A stretch of DNA of 13,129 bases. Origin: an uncultured Balneolaceae bacterium (GTDB taxonomy: Bacteria > Bacteroidota > Rhodothermia > Balneolales > Balneolaceae). The stretch covers positions 1-13,129 of the forward strand of contig CALJMB010000316.1 of NCBI GenBank assembly GCA_937982515.1, read 5' to 3'. Below are positions 6,606 through 13,007 of this stretch, in pieces. Each line of letters begins with the position of its first letter. Positions within the stretch are counted from its first letter, which is position 1. A program made the translations under genes and the position numbers. Below the pieces are notes generated by a model. The model saw only the letters and a list, made by a program, of their open reading frames with translations, was not told where the DNA came from and ran no database searches.

Positions 6606-6753
6606 CGCGCTATACCTTAGTTAAGAGGGAGATTGGATGGCGCCCTGGCACTGTGCATTCCCCTCTTAGAGAACGGAGAGCCTTAGATACGGCCATAGCT
6701 ATTGCATCCGAAAACAGTATTCTAATTCAGTATTCAACACTCAAAATTAAAAA

Positions 6754-8304
6754 CTATAAAGGCAGGTTGTCGTGTTTCTTTCTGGGGAGGGATTCGACCT
6801 TGTTCTCACTTATCTCCAGAGCGCGGATCAGCTTCTTTCGTGTTTCGGCGGGCAACACCACGTCATCGATATACCCCCGCTCAGCGGCTTTGTACGGATG
6901 TGCAAAATGGTCGGTGTAATAGTCGGTCAGCTCCTGCTCTTTTGCTTCGGGATCATCGGCCGCCGCAATCTCTCTCCGGAAGATGATCTCGACAGCGCCT
7001 TTGGGACCCATAACGGCGATCTCCGCCGTAGGCCAGGCTATATTGTAATCCGCCCTGATGTGCTTTGAGTTCATCACATCGTAGGCCCCCCCGTACGCTT
7101 TTCGCGTTATGACCGTCATTTTCGGTACGGTAGCCTCGCAGAAAGCATACAGCAGTTTAGCGCCATGCTTGATAATACCGTTCCACTCCTGATCGGTACC
7201 GGGCAAAAATCCCGGCACATCTTCAAAAACTACCAGCGGTATGTTAAAGGCATCACAAAACCGCACAAAACGGGCGCCTTTAATTGAGGCGTCGATATCC
7301 AGCACTCCTGCCAGTACCATCGGCTGATTGGCCACTACGCCGACACTCCTGCCGTCTATACGTGCAAAGCCAACCACCAGGTTAGCGGCATAGTTTTCAT
7401 GAACTTCCATGAAAGATCCTTTATCTGTAATCCCCTCTATCACCTCTTTGATGTCGTACGGTTTGTTAGGGTTATCGGGGACGATAGCGTTCAGCCTTCC
7501 GGCCCTGGCGGCATCCGGTTCTTTACTCTGTTGGCGAAGCGGTTTTTCTTCACAATTCTGTGGGATATAGGTAAGCAGGCGGCGTATCTCCTGCAGACAT
7601 ACCGCATCGTTTTCCGTAGCAAAGTGCGCCACACCCGATTTGGTGCTATGCGCACTCGCGCCTCCCAGTTCTTCTGCCGTCACCTCTTCATGCGTTACCG
7701 TCTTTACCACGTCGGGACCGGTAACAAACATGTAGCTGGTATCTTTCACCATAAAAATAAAATCGGTCAACGCCGGGCTGTATACGGCACCGCCGGCACA
7801 AGGGCCCATTACGGCAGAAAGCTGAGGTATGACGCCAGAGGCCATGCTGTTTCTCCAAAACACCTCGGCATAACCGCCCAGAGAGGAGACCCCTTCCTGT
7901 ATGCGCGCGCCTCCCGAATCATTGAGGCCTATAACCGGCACGCCGTTTTTCATGGCCAGATCCATGATTTTGCAAATCTTCTCGGCATGCGCTTCGGATA
8001 GCGATCCCCCGAAAACGGTAAAGTCCTGGCTGAAGACATATACCGGACGGCCGTGAATCTTGCCATGACCGGTAACAACGCCGTCTCCGGGTATCTTCAT
8101 ACCATCCAGACCAAAATCGGTGCTTCTGTGTGTTACAAAAGAATCGATCTCTTCGAAGGATCCGTTGTCGAGCAGGATCTCTAATCGCTCTCTGGCCGTG
8201 AGCTTTCCCTTGCTGTGTTGCTTTTTAATCCGTTCTTCTCCGCCACCCTTCCTGGCTTCTTTGCGCTTTTTCTCCAGCCAATCTATTTTTTCATCAGATG
8301 CCAT
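6754..8304 (-). CDS. pccB: Acyl-CoA carboxylase carboxyltransferase (beta) subunit, propionyl-CoA carboxylase type
   Basis: This 516-aa protein has the length of PccB/12S carboxyltransferases, which move CO2 from carboxybiotin to an acyl-CoA, here probably propionyl-CoA to methylmalonyl-CoA. Two crotonase-like halves are visible. The N-half has oxyanion-loop motifs NDSGGARIQEG (about 128-138) and GPCAGGAVYSPA (167-178). The C-half has EDVPGFLPG (361-369) and RKAYGGAYDVM (401-411). In Streptomyces enzymes the residue in GGAY-Asp/Ile-VM governs propionyl versus acetyl preference; here it is Asp409, the propionyl type. The biotin carboxylase/biotin carrier partner is not in the window. The ATG is preceded on the minus strand by AAAAGG about 7 nt upstream, a usable ribosome binding site. 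It lies 15 bp after the 561-aa gene, so they are probably co-transcribed. Confidence 0.93.
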   Translation of the reverse strand: MASDEKIDWLEKKRKEARKGGGEERIKKQHSKGKLTARERLEILLDNGSFEEIDSFVTHRSTDFGLDGMKIPGDGVVTGHGKIHGRPVYVFSQDFTVFGGSLSEAHAEKICKIMDLAMKNGVPVIGLNDSGGARIQEGVSSLGGYAEVFWRNSMASGVIPQLSAVMGPCAGGAVYSPALTDFIFMVKDTSYMFVTGPDVVKTVTHEEVTAEELGGASAHSTKSGVAHFATENDAVCLQEIRRLLTYIPQNCEEKPLRQQSKEPDAARAGRLNAIVPDNPNKPYDIKEVIEGITDKGSFMEVHENYAANLVVGFARIDGRSVGVVANQPMVLAGVLDIDASIKGARFVRFCDAFNIPLVVFEDVPGFLPGTDQEWNGIIKHGAKLLYAFCEATVPKMTVITRKAYGGAYDVMNSKHIRADYNIAWPTAEIAVMGPKGAVEIIFRREIAAADDPEAKEQELTDYYTDHFAHPYKAAERGYIDDVVLPAETRKKLIRALEISENKVESLPRKKHDNLPL

Positions 8305-8319
8305 TAAATTTCCTTTTCA

Positions 8320-10005
8320 TTAGGATTGGTTTTTTTCCAAAAAGTAGGCATGCAGGCGATCGGTGAAATCAACAGCTGCCTCAGAATACATATCTATGGC
8401 ATTTCTTTGAAATACCTCTTCACTAATATAGGCACTGGCGTTTTTCCAATTTCCCTGGCGTACAATCTCAGCCACTGTTTGGTCATAGGCCTGCTCTGAC
8501 CCGCCAAAAATATGGGCTACGAAATAATGCTTGTTGTCTTTGAGCAATTCCTGCAGTGAGGCTGCATCTCCGGCCGCAGAATCAGCTTCTGTTGCAAGGC
8601 CGGATCGGGTTCCGTCTTCAGGTACATCATCATCAAGGCTTTCTCCTTTCTCATCGGCTTCAATCCTGGCGCGCTCTTCCGGACTTAAAAACCGCTTCCA
8701 CATAGGTACCTCATCGTCTCCGGCCGCTTCATCGTTGTCGGGCCCCTGCGAGCTGTACATGGCCTGGAGGTCGTTCTCCTCAACCGTGCCGTCATTCTCT
8801 ACGGCCGGTAAGGCAGCATCGCTTTCCTCTTTCGTGATTGTATCAGGCTCCGGTACCTCGCCAGAGGGCCCGTTCTTGTCATAACCCCGGGCGTCCGCCT
8901 CATTCTCATCGGTCCCACTCTCATCTTCTGTTGTCCTGAAAATATCGTTCAGGTAGTTTCTTTCTCTGGTGCCGGAATACCCTTCATTTCCTCCATGTGC
9001 CGGGGCTTCGCCATTTCTCTCATTCTTGTCCGGTTCCGTTTCTGCTTCTTTCAGGCCGCGTCTGAACTTATGAAACGCATCCACGACGGGATCCGTCCTA
9101 TAATCGCGCGTGCTCCGCGCCTGTTCCGGCTGCTTCTTTGAAGGAGATTCAGGCTCCGTCCCCGGTGTACCATTAGTACCGGAGGGCAGCTCCTGCTTTG
9201 CATCCTTTACAGGCGCTTCGGCAGGGCCTTGCGGACTTTTTGAGTTAAATAATTCCGACTGCTCTTCCTCATAGCCTTCCATATTGAGAGACTCGGGCGA
9301 TGATAACACTTCTATGAACCGCGCGCGGTCCACGGAGGTGTTGAGCTGGTCGAACTGGCGCGCGAGGCGGGGCATTTTTTTATCTTCAAAAAACAGGCGA
9401 AGCAGGTTGGTGTCGATCCGCTGATCCAGCAAACTAAACAAAGGGTCCAGCATCTGTGCCCAGTTCAGAGGAGAGTAGCGCTTTGTCAGCTTTTCATCTA
9501 CACTTGCTATGATTCCTGTACAACGCTCTTTAGTGAGCTTCTCCAGTTCCTTTTTCTCCATATAGCGGGGAATCAACGCCGCGAAGTGTCTGTATACGAC
9601 GATGGCATCCATACGGTCGACGATCTCATCGTAGGTTAACTCCTGGTCCGCGCCGAAGATCACTTCCGGCAGGTTCTTCCTGGGCTGAACCAGCATATCC
9701 ACAACATCTGCCACAGCCGTTTCAACTACCGGGTGCACGAAGCTGGCAGGCAGCCGCGCCTCCTGCCTGATGGCTTCTATAAACTGCTCCCAGACTTCCC
9801 GGATGGATGGAGATTGCATGTTAGCCCAGTCCGTTTGGGGAAGGTTCATAGACTCAGCCAGATTCCGCTCCAGTTCAACACGGATCCTCTGGGTAATAAA
9901 CAGAGGAAAGCCCCACGAGCGCAGTTCATCGAGCCGGTAATATTCATGGCCTTCCGGCAAAAGTTTGATAAGCTGTTCTGTAATATGTCTTATTATACGT
10001 TCCAT
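8320..10005 (-). CDS. Unrecognised 561-aa protein with acidic low-complexity linker, upstream of pccB
   Basis: I do not recognise this family. Three regions are visible. Residues 1 to ~235 are alpha-helical, with regular Leu/Ile/Arg-rich helices and motifs such as LRSWGFPLF, PVVETAVADVVDML and YRHFAALIPRYM. Residues ~240-480 are very rich in Glu, Asp, Ser, Pro and Gly and probably disordered, but carry short hydrophobic islands: DPVVDAFHKFRRGL (305-318), RNYLNDIFR (349-357), NDLQAMYSS (411-419) and VPMWKRFLSPEERARI (433-448). Residues ~482-561 form a compact C-terminal domain (HYFVAHIFGG, FQRNAIDMYSEAAVDF). There is no signal peptide or membrane segment, so it is probably cytoplasmic. The islands look like docking motifs, suggesting a scaffold or adaptor. 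It precedes pccB by 15 bp in the same operon, but any role in carboxylation is inference. The ATG has no Shine-Dalgarno sequence. Confidence 0.88.
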   Translation of the reverse strand: MERIIRHITEQLIKLLPEGHEYYRLDELRSWGFPLFITQRIRVELERNLAESMNLPQTDWANMQSPSIREVWEQFIEAIRQEARLPASFVHPVVETAVADVVDMLVQPRKNLPEVIFGADQELTYDEIVDRMDAIVVYRHFAALIPRYMEKKELEKLTKERCTGIIASVDEKLTKRYSPLNWAQMLDPLFSLLDQRIDTNLLRLFFEDKKMPRLARQFDQLNTSVDRARFIEVLSSPESLNMEGYEEEQSELFNSKSPQGPAEAPVKDAKQELPSGTNGTPGTEPESPSKKQPEQARSTRDYRTDPVVDAFHKFRRGLKEAETEPDKNERNGEAPAHGGNEGYSGTRERNYLNDIFRTTEDESGTDENEADARGYDKNGPSGEVPEPDTITKEESDAALPAVENDGTVEENDLQAMYSSQGPDNDEAAGDDEVPMWKRFLSPEERARIEADEKGESLDDDVPEDGTRSGLATEADSAAGDAASLQELLKDNKHYFVAHIFGGSEQAYDQTVAEIVRQGNWKNASAYISEEVFQRNAIDMYSEAAVDFTDRLHAYFLEKNQS

Positions 10006-10165
10006 AGATAGTCAGAATGATAGAAATATAGAGTCTCGAAGAAGGCAACACAACCGAAAACATACCCCGCGACGTTACTGCCCCGAATAGAAACAGATCT
10101 TAATACAATTTATTTCTTTTACGGAATAGAATTTTTCATTTTGTTCTCCCTTATTAACTTTGGCC
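10006..10165. promoter_or_regulatory. Divergent promoter region between the 561-aa gene and the ABC ATPase gene
   Basis: These ~160 bp separate two genes transcribed away from each other. On the minus strand TATATTTC lies about 23 bp before the 561-aa ATG and matches TAnnTTTG in all but the last base, with a TTG upstream. On the plus strand TAACTTTG (10155-10162) is a full match. No operator-like repeat is evident. Confidence 0.4.
10155..10162 (+). promoter_or_regulatory. Candidate -7 box (TAACTTTG) immediately before the ABC ATPase start
   Basis: This exact TAnnTTTG match ends only three bases before the ATG at 10166. If used, transcription would begin at or near the start codon and yield a leaderless or nearly leaderless mRNA. 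The absence of any Shine-Dalgarno sequence is compatible. It may also be a chance match in AT-rich DNA. Confidence 0.35.
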
Positions 10166-10795
10166 ATGATTTCCTTACAGCTACAACAACTTACTAAATC
10201 GTACGGCCCCCGGCCTGTTTTTGAAGATATTACCCTGTCTCATAAAGCCGGCGTGCTTGGCATTGCAGGTTCTAACGGTTCAGGGAAATCCACTCTCCTT
10301 AAATGCCTGGGCGGACTGCTCCGGCCCGACAGCGGCCACATTATCTGGAAAATAGGAGAACGGGAGTTCACCCCGCCAGAGCTGAAACCGCATCTGGGCT
10401 ACTCAGGCCCGTACATCTCACTATATAAGGAACTCACCGTCCGGGAAAACCTGAAGTTTCTGGCCCGCCTGCGCAAAACAGCATTACACGACAAAGCGCT
10501 CGATTACCTGCTCAGTTTCGTTGATCTTGCACATTCCGGGCATCAGCTCTTCGGAAACCTTTCCACCGGACAGCAGCAGCGCGCCAGGATTGCTTCCTCC
10601 ATCTTCCATGACCCGGCGGTACTGCTTTTGGATGAGCCGGGCTCCAACCTGGATGAAAACGGCCGGGAGGTGATCGCCCGGCTTCGCGAAATATTCAGCG
10701 CCGGGGATAAACGTTTAGTCATTGCTTCTAATGACGGACAGGAACTGGCCATGTGCGACCGGGTCTTTTCATTGGAACAGGAAGCTTTTATCTAG
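10166..10795 (+). CDS. CcmA-like ABC transporter ATP-binding protein, without its permease
   Basis: This ~209-aa single ABC domain has the size of CcmA, the ATPase of the haem exporter used in cytochrome c maturation. Walker A is GSNGSGKST (about 35-43), the signature is LSTGQQQ (132-138), Walker B is VLLLDEP (152-158) and the D-loop is GSNLDE. Two switch positions are unusual. The Q-loop region reads GYSGPYISLY with no glutamine, and the H-loop reads VIASND, with Asn where His normally contacts ATP. Similar Q-loop losses are, as I recall, found in Bacteroidota CcmA proteins, so it may still be active. ATG at 10166 is preferred; a TTG at 10160 would add two residues but overlaps the -7 box. 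No ccmB or other membrane subunit follows: the next gene is convergent. It could serve a permease encoded elsewhere. The CcmA assignment is probable, not certain. Confidence 0.88.
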   Translation: MISLQLQQLTKSYGPRPVFEDITLSHKAGVLGIAGSNGSGKSTLLKCLGGLLRPDSGHIIWKIGEREFTPPELKPHLGYSGPYISLYKELTVRENLKFLARLRKTALHDKALDYLLSFVDLAHSGHQLFGNLSTGQQQRARIASSIFHDPAVLLLDEPGSNLDENGREVIARLREIFSAGDKRLVIASNDGQELAMCDRVFSLEQEAFI

Positions 10796-10833
10796 GTAAA
10801 GCCGCACATGGCGTTTCCGGCAGCATTCTCTGA

Positions 10834-11208
10834 TTATACATCAAGGTCATCCCGGATCAGCAGGAATATAGCTGAATGCGGGATAATCAGATACTTTTCG
10901 TTTTCAAATTCGATCTCATGAGCCCTGCTCTTCAGAAAGATTGCCAGATCGCCCTCCTGAGCCTGCATTCCAATATAACGAGTCTCTTCTACATTCTCCT
11001 TCCATGGTTCATCATATTCGTTAGATGGTATAGGGTAGCCGGGGCCCGTTTTAACCACATATCCACTCTGAATCTCTTCTTTTTCTCTGACCGTGTCGGG
11101 AAGAACCAATCCACTCTTCATGCGGGTTTCCATTTCCCTGGGCTTAATAAGTACCCTGTCTCCGACTACGATAAACTTGTTTATCGAATTCAAATATTCC
11201 TGAATCAT
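10834..11208 (-). CDS. GroES-like co-chaperonin paralogue
   Basis: This 124-aa protein is longer than classical GroES (~95 aa). It keeps the Cpn10 fold pattern: VVGDRVLIKP (14-23), a mobile loop ending in GLVLP (33-37; the IVL-type GroEL contact), the REKEEIQSGYVVKTGPG strand block (41-57), EGDLAIFL (85-92) and a closing KYLIIPHSAIFLLIRDD (105-121). Residues ~58-82 replace the usual short roof loop with a charged insert (NEYDEPWKENVEETRY), which accounts for the extra length. groEL is not adjacent, so this is probably a second, divergent GroES rather than the main groESL copy; a similar stand-alone GroES-like protein occurs in related bacteria to my knowledge. A TAAATTTA sequence ~37 bp upstream resembles a -7 box. 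It converges with the ABC ATPase, leaving a 38-bp gap. Confidence 0.88.
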   Translation of the reverse strand: MIQEYLNSINKFIVVGDRVLIKPREMETRMKSGLVLPDTVREKEEIQSGYVVKTGPGYPIPSNEYDEPWKENVEETRYIGMQAQEGDLAIFLKSRAHEIEFENEKYLIIPHSAIFLLIRDDLDV

Positions 11209-11527
11209 TAGCTAAAGTGTTCGTTTAATTATTTTGCCCTAAATTTAACAGCTTTAACGAACAATACGAACACCATATTCTAAACAGAGCGCTTTTAACG
11301 TTAAAAGATGTCACACCGCTTATAACCCCGTCATCGGGTCCGGCACCGGTACGTTCTGCTTACTGCTGCCATCAGGTTCATACCCCTTGCAGGACAACCC
11401 CCACCGGGAGACGGGAAGACCCTTTGCGGAAGGCAGGGTTGTTGCATTCTGCCTGCTGCTCCTCGTCCCGGTGCTTTGCGGCGAAACGAGATGAACGCTC
11501 ATTTGAGAACGCGACAGCCCTGCCTTA
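11209..11527. other. Gene-free gap with palindromes and a candidate structured RNA
   Basis: The first ~100 bp are AT-rich and include a perfect 16-bp palindrome CTTTTAACGTTAAAAG (11292-11307). From about 11320 the composition becomes GC-richer and highly structured: CCCG-tcat-CGGG (11328-11339) followed by CCGG-ca-CCGG, then the long-arm element at 11430-11526. Short frames on both strands lack homology-like features. I could not match it to tmRNA, SRP RNA, RNase P RNA or a tRNA by eye. Confidence 0.5.
11430..11526 (+). repeat. 97-bp element with 20-bp inverted arms; possible structured RNA
   Basis: The left arm AAGGCAGGGTTGTTGCATTC (11430-11449) pairs with the right arm GAACGCGACAGCCCTGCCTT (11507-11526). 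There are 17 Watson-Crick pairs and, in plus-strand RNA, two G-U pairs and one A-C. Inside, CTCGT/ACGAG and CTCA/TGAG form smaller stems. It ends at the stop of the convergent-side 167-aa gene (11528), so it could also influence that transcript's end on the minus strand. Confidence 0.55.
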
Positions 11528-12031
11528 TCAGGCTGACAGTGCGAAAAACCTTTTGAAACGAATGACTCTTGTTCTCTTTTTTAAACTTTTAAGCTGCTCT
11601 TCATCCAGGTTGTGCTCTTCCGGTGTTTGCCCGATCTCCTGAAAAAACTCGGTGGGATTTTCAACGCCCAGATACTTCAGAAACAGCCGAAGCTGCTTTC
11701 GGTTGTAGGATCTGTAACGCTCTTCAACAATAGAGATAATCTGCTCCCACAGCGGTGGCTCCACCGACAATTCAATCCCCAGGCCGATGGCGTTTTCTTC
11801 GCTGTTACTCTTCAGGCACATGTCCAGGCGGTCATCAAGCGTTTCGGGTACCGGCTCTGTACGCAGGATCTTAGGTCCCCTGTGCTCCCCCTTAGCCCTT
11901 GGAAAATAACTCTTCCACATCTCATTGGTAAACGGATGGTGATAGTATACCACCCAGTTTTCACTATCCTTCCGCAAGAGTGTCATCTCGCGTATTAAAG
12001 AAAGCTGTCGTTCGTAGTCTAGTACGTACAT
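11528..12031 (-). CDS. Unrecognised 167-aa protein
   Basis: I do not recognise this family. The protein is soluble-looking, with no signal peptide or membrane segment. The N-half has an aromatic stretch, NWVVYYHHPFTNEMWKSYFP (about 26-45), followed by charged residues and PKILRTEPVP. The middle (about 84-125) has EENAIGLGIELSVEPPLWEQ and a helix with EERYRSYNRKQLRLFLKYLG. The C-terminus is basic (KSLKKRTRVIRFKRFF). Codon use looks like that of neighbouring genes and no overlapping better frame exists, so it is likely real. The ATG has no Shine-Dalgarno sequence; a perfect TAAATTTG box lies ~95 bp upstream. It stands alone between two gene-free gaps, so context gives no functional hint. The HH pair and aromatics are suggestive of a ligand site but prove nothing. 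Confidence 0.8.
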   Translation of the reverse strand: MYVLDYERQLSLIREMTLLRKDSENWVVYYHHPFTNEMWKSYFPRAKGEHRGPKILRTEPVPETLDDRLDMCLKSNSEENAIGLGIELSVEPPLWEQIISIVEERYRSYNRKQLRLFLKYLGVENPTEFFQEIGQTPEEHNLDEEQLKSLKKRTRVIRFKRFFALSA

Positions 12032-12125
12032 GAGAGATCTGTCTTAATTAAGTCCTTAATCTATAGACTGAAAGAGCTTCAAATGGTTCCAGCTCATCAA
12101 CCTTATTAAGGATTTTTAATTTTTA

Positions 12126-12133
12126 CAAATTTA
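12126..12133 (-). promoter_or_regulatory. Candidate -7 box (TAAATTTG) for the 167-aa gene
   Basis: Read on the minus strand this is an exact TAnnTTTG match. It would give a leader of about 90 nt, longer than others here, containing the CCTTA-T-TAAGG hairpin. No convincing -33 element accompanies it and the DNA is AT-rich, so chance is possible. Confidence 0.3.
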
Positions 12134-12324
12134 TTTACACTTCGCATTTGGATGCATCTGCCCGTTTCAACTGCACTTCCGGCACCGATACAGCATATAT
12201 CAAGTCGAATTATACTAACACATACATGCATCAAATCATTTACCCCGGGAGTGTGAATATCCAGTCATGAGGTCAGCCATCCCGTAATCAAGTTATTTGC
12301 CAGGTATCATAATAACATAATGTG

Positions 12325-12350
12325 AATGTCCACACCCTGTTTTGGACATT
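12325..12350. repeat. 8-bp inverted repeat with 10-bp spacer
   Basis: AATGTCCA (12325-12332) and TGGACATT (12343-12350) are perfect complements. TGTGAA occurs as a direct repeat at 12321-12326 and 12351-12356. The geometry would suit a dimeric regulator's operator or a small hairpin, but no gene start lies close by. Confidence 0.4.
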
Positions 12351-12401
12351 TGTGAACAGAACCGGTGCTGTCTATGTGAGCTATATCTTGTCGCTTTTAT
12401 A

Positions 12402-12572
12402 GAACGCGGATATGGCGGGTGGGACTGATACGCACGGAGCTGTATCGGATACCTTCCACTGATCCGATCACTCCGGGTGATCGGATCAGTGAGATGAGCC
12501 GGTGAGTACCGAGGATGCATCGCGATATATCATGATCGGCGAAGTCCGGTCCCATCCGTCATATCCGCGTTC
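12402..12572 (+). repeat. 171-bp nested inverted-repeat element; possible structured RNA or MITE
   Basis: The outer arms are 24 bp, 12402-12425 (GAACGCGGATATGG... TGGGAC) and 12549-12572. They are complementary with only two non-Watson-Crick positions, both G-U in plus-strand RNA. A perfect 15-bp stem with a 5-nt loop lies at 12457-12491 (CACTGATCCGATCAC / GTGATCGGATCAGTG). Smaller stems include GATAC/GTATC (12427-12431/12442-12446) and CGGT-gagt-ACCG (12500-12511), giving a multibranched fold. The outer arm matches the repeat at 1038-1064. No reading frame inside is convincing. The flanks CTTTTATA and CCTTTACA are a weak candidate target duplication. Confidence 0.65.
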
Positions 12573-12664
12573 CCTTTACACGACCGTCGGTCATGAACAC
12601 GCGCTAATATAACCCGATCCGGATTAAAAAACGTTCTTATAAAGTAATAATTTTCACAGCTCTT

Positions 12665-12768
12665 AAAACCCGAGGCGGTACCCTTACTGATTAAAGCTGA
12701 GGGGCTTAGCGGTTTAATGGAAAGTTCTAAAAAGCCCTAACCGCTGCATGCCTTTTAAGGTGGGTTTT
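12665..12768. repeat. Interlocked inverted repeats beyond the DUF1328 stop
   Basis: AAAACCC (12665-12671) pairs with GGGTTTT (12762-12768). Inside, GGGCTT (12702-12707) complements AAGCCC (12732-12737) and AGCGGTT (12708-12714) complements AACCGCT (12739-12745). The order is crossed, so both inner stems cannot form as simple nested hairpins. It may act as a terminator or 3' structure for the minus-strand DUF1328 gene, whose stop codon overlaps the outer arm. Confidence 0.45.
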
Positions 12769-12932
12769 CAAACTCTGGTGGTGCGCCCAAAGAACAAAGA
12801 AATTACAAACAGAACCAAAAATATATAAAAAAGTATCTCTGCAATCCCTGCGGCGGATCCTGCAATTCCCCCGAAACCGAGGATAGCTGCAATTATAGCT
12901 ATGATCAAGAATATTACACTCCAGCGAAGCAT
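12768..12932 (-). CDS. Small DUF1328/YtjA-family membrane protein
   Basis: This 54-aa reading frame encodes a protein beginning MLRWSVIFLIIAIIAAILGF, followed by GGIAGSAAGIAEILFYIFL and ending LFFGRTTRV. This is the full pattern of the DUF1328 (YtjA-like) family: two hydrophobic helices (about 3-22 and 30-49) separated by a Gly/Ala turn, with a positive Arg at each end. Members are small inner-membrane proteins of unknown function; a stress role has been suggested for relatives. The start is well supported: GGGAGG lies about 6 nt before the ATG, one of the few clear Shine-Dalgarno sequences in the window. A TTGACA sequence ~45 bp upstream is noted, but no matching -10 box is obvious. It is transcribed alone, 75 bp after the possible gene end at 13008. 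Confidence 0.93.
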   Translation of the reverse strand: MLRWSVIFLIIAIIAAILGFGGIAGSAAGIAEILFYIFLVLFVISLFFGRTTRV

Positions 12933-13007
12933 GTGGCCTCCCTTGTTAGATTAGATATATATGTCAATTATTTTAATCTCATAGAAAATACCCGGCACCG
13001 GATCGCC

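Larger units (their letters stand above)
6450..6753. other. Gap between pccB-type gene and rarA, with repeats
   Basis: No gene is supported in these ~300 bp. Next to rarA lies a CACAAAG/ACACGGAG-type repeat (6485-6528) containing a -7 box. A Gly/Pro-codon-like palindrome TCCGCCGGCAGGCGGA lies at 6580-6595 and is part of a dispersed repeat also seen near 1724-1739. The rest is AT-rich without a clear terminator for the carboxyltransferase gene that ends at 6754. Confidence 0.55.
12032..12767. other. 736-bp gene-free region with structured elements
   Basis: No reading frame here has coding character. It holds, in order, a CCTTA-T-TAAGG hairpin (12101-12111), a -7-like box on the minus strand (12126-12133), an 8-bp inverted repeat (12325-12350), the 171-bp nested element (12402-12572) and an interlocked repeat cluster (12665-12768) next to the DUF1328 stop codon. 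Confidence 0.6.

Noticed and set aside
10796..10833. Bidirectional terminator between the ABC ATPase and the GroES-like gene
   Set aside because: Only a 3-bp GCC/GGC stem with AAA/TTT flanks and a bulge is present, too weak to call.
11320..11527. SRP RNA, tmRNA, 6S RNA or RNase P RNA
   Set aside because: The hallmark sequences (for example the SRP GGAAGGAAGCAGC loop, the tmRNA tag frame and TTCGA arm, the RNase P P4 strands) were not found on either strand. A covariance-model search could overturn this.
11320..11642. A 60-codon minus frame and a 72-codon plus frame around the folded element
   Set aside because: One lies across the stem structure and the other crosses into the 167-aa gene antisense; neither has a domain-like pattern.
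12293..12520. 75-codon minus-strand frame
   Set aside because: It overlaps the nested inverted repeat, is rich in Ser, His, Arg and Tyr without periodicity, and its codons follow the palindromes.
12702..12745. H-type pseudoknot
   Set aside because: The loop lengths would be 0, 17 and 1 nt, a geometry that does not suit a standard H-type pseudoknot; alternative single stems are more likely.
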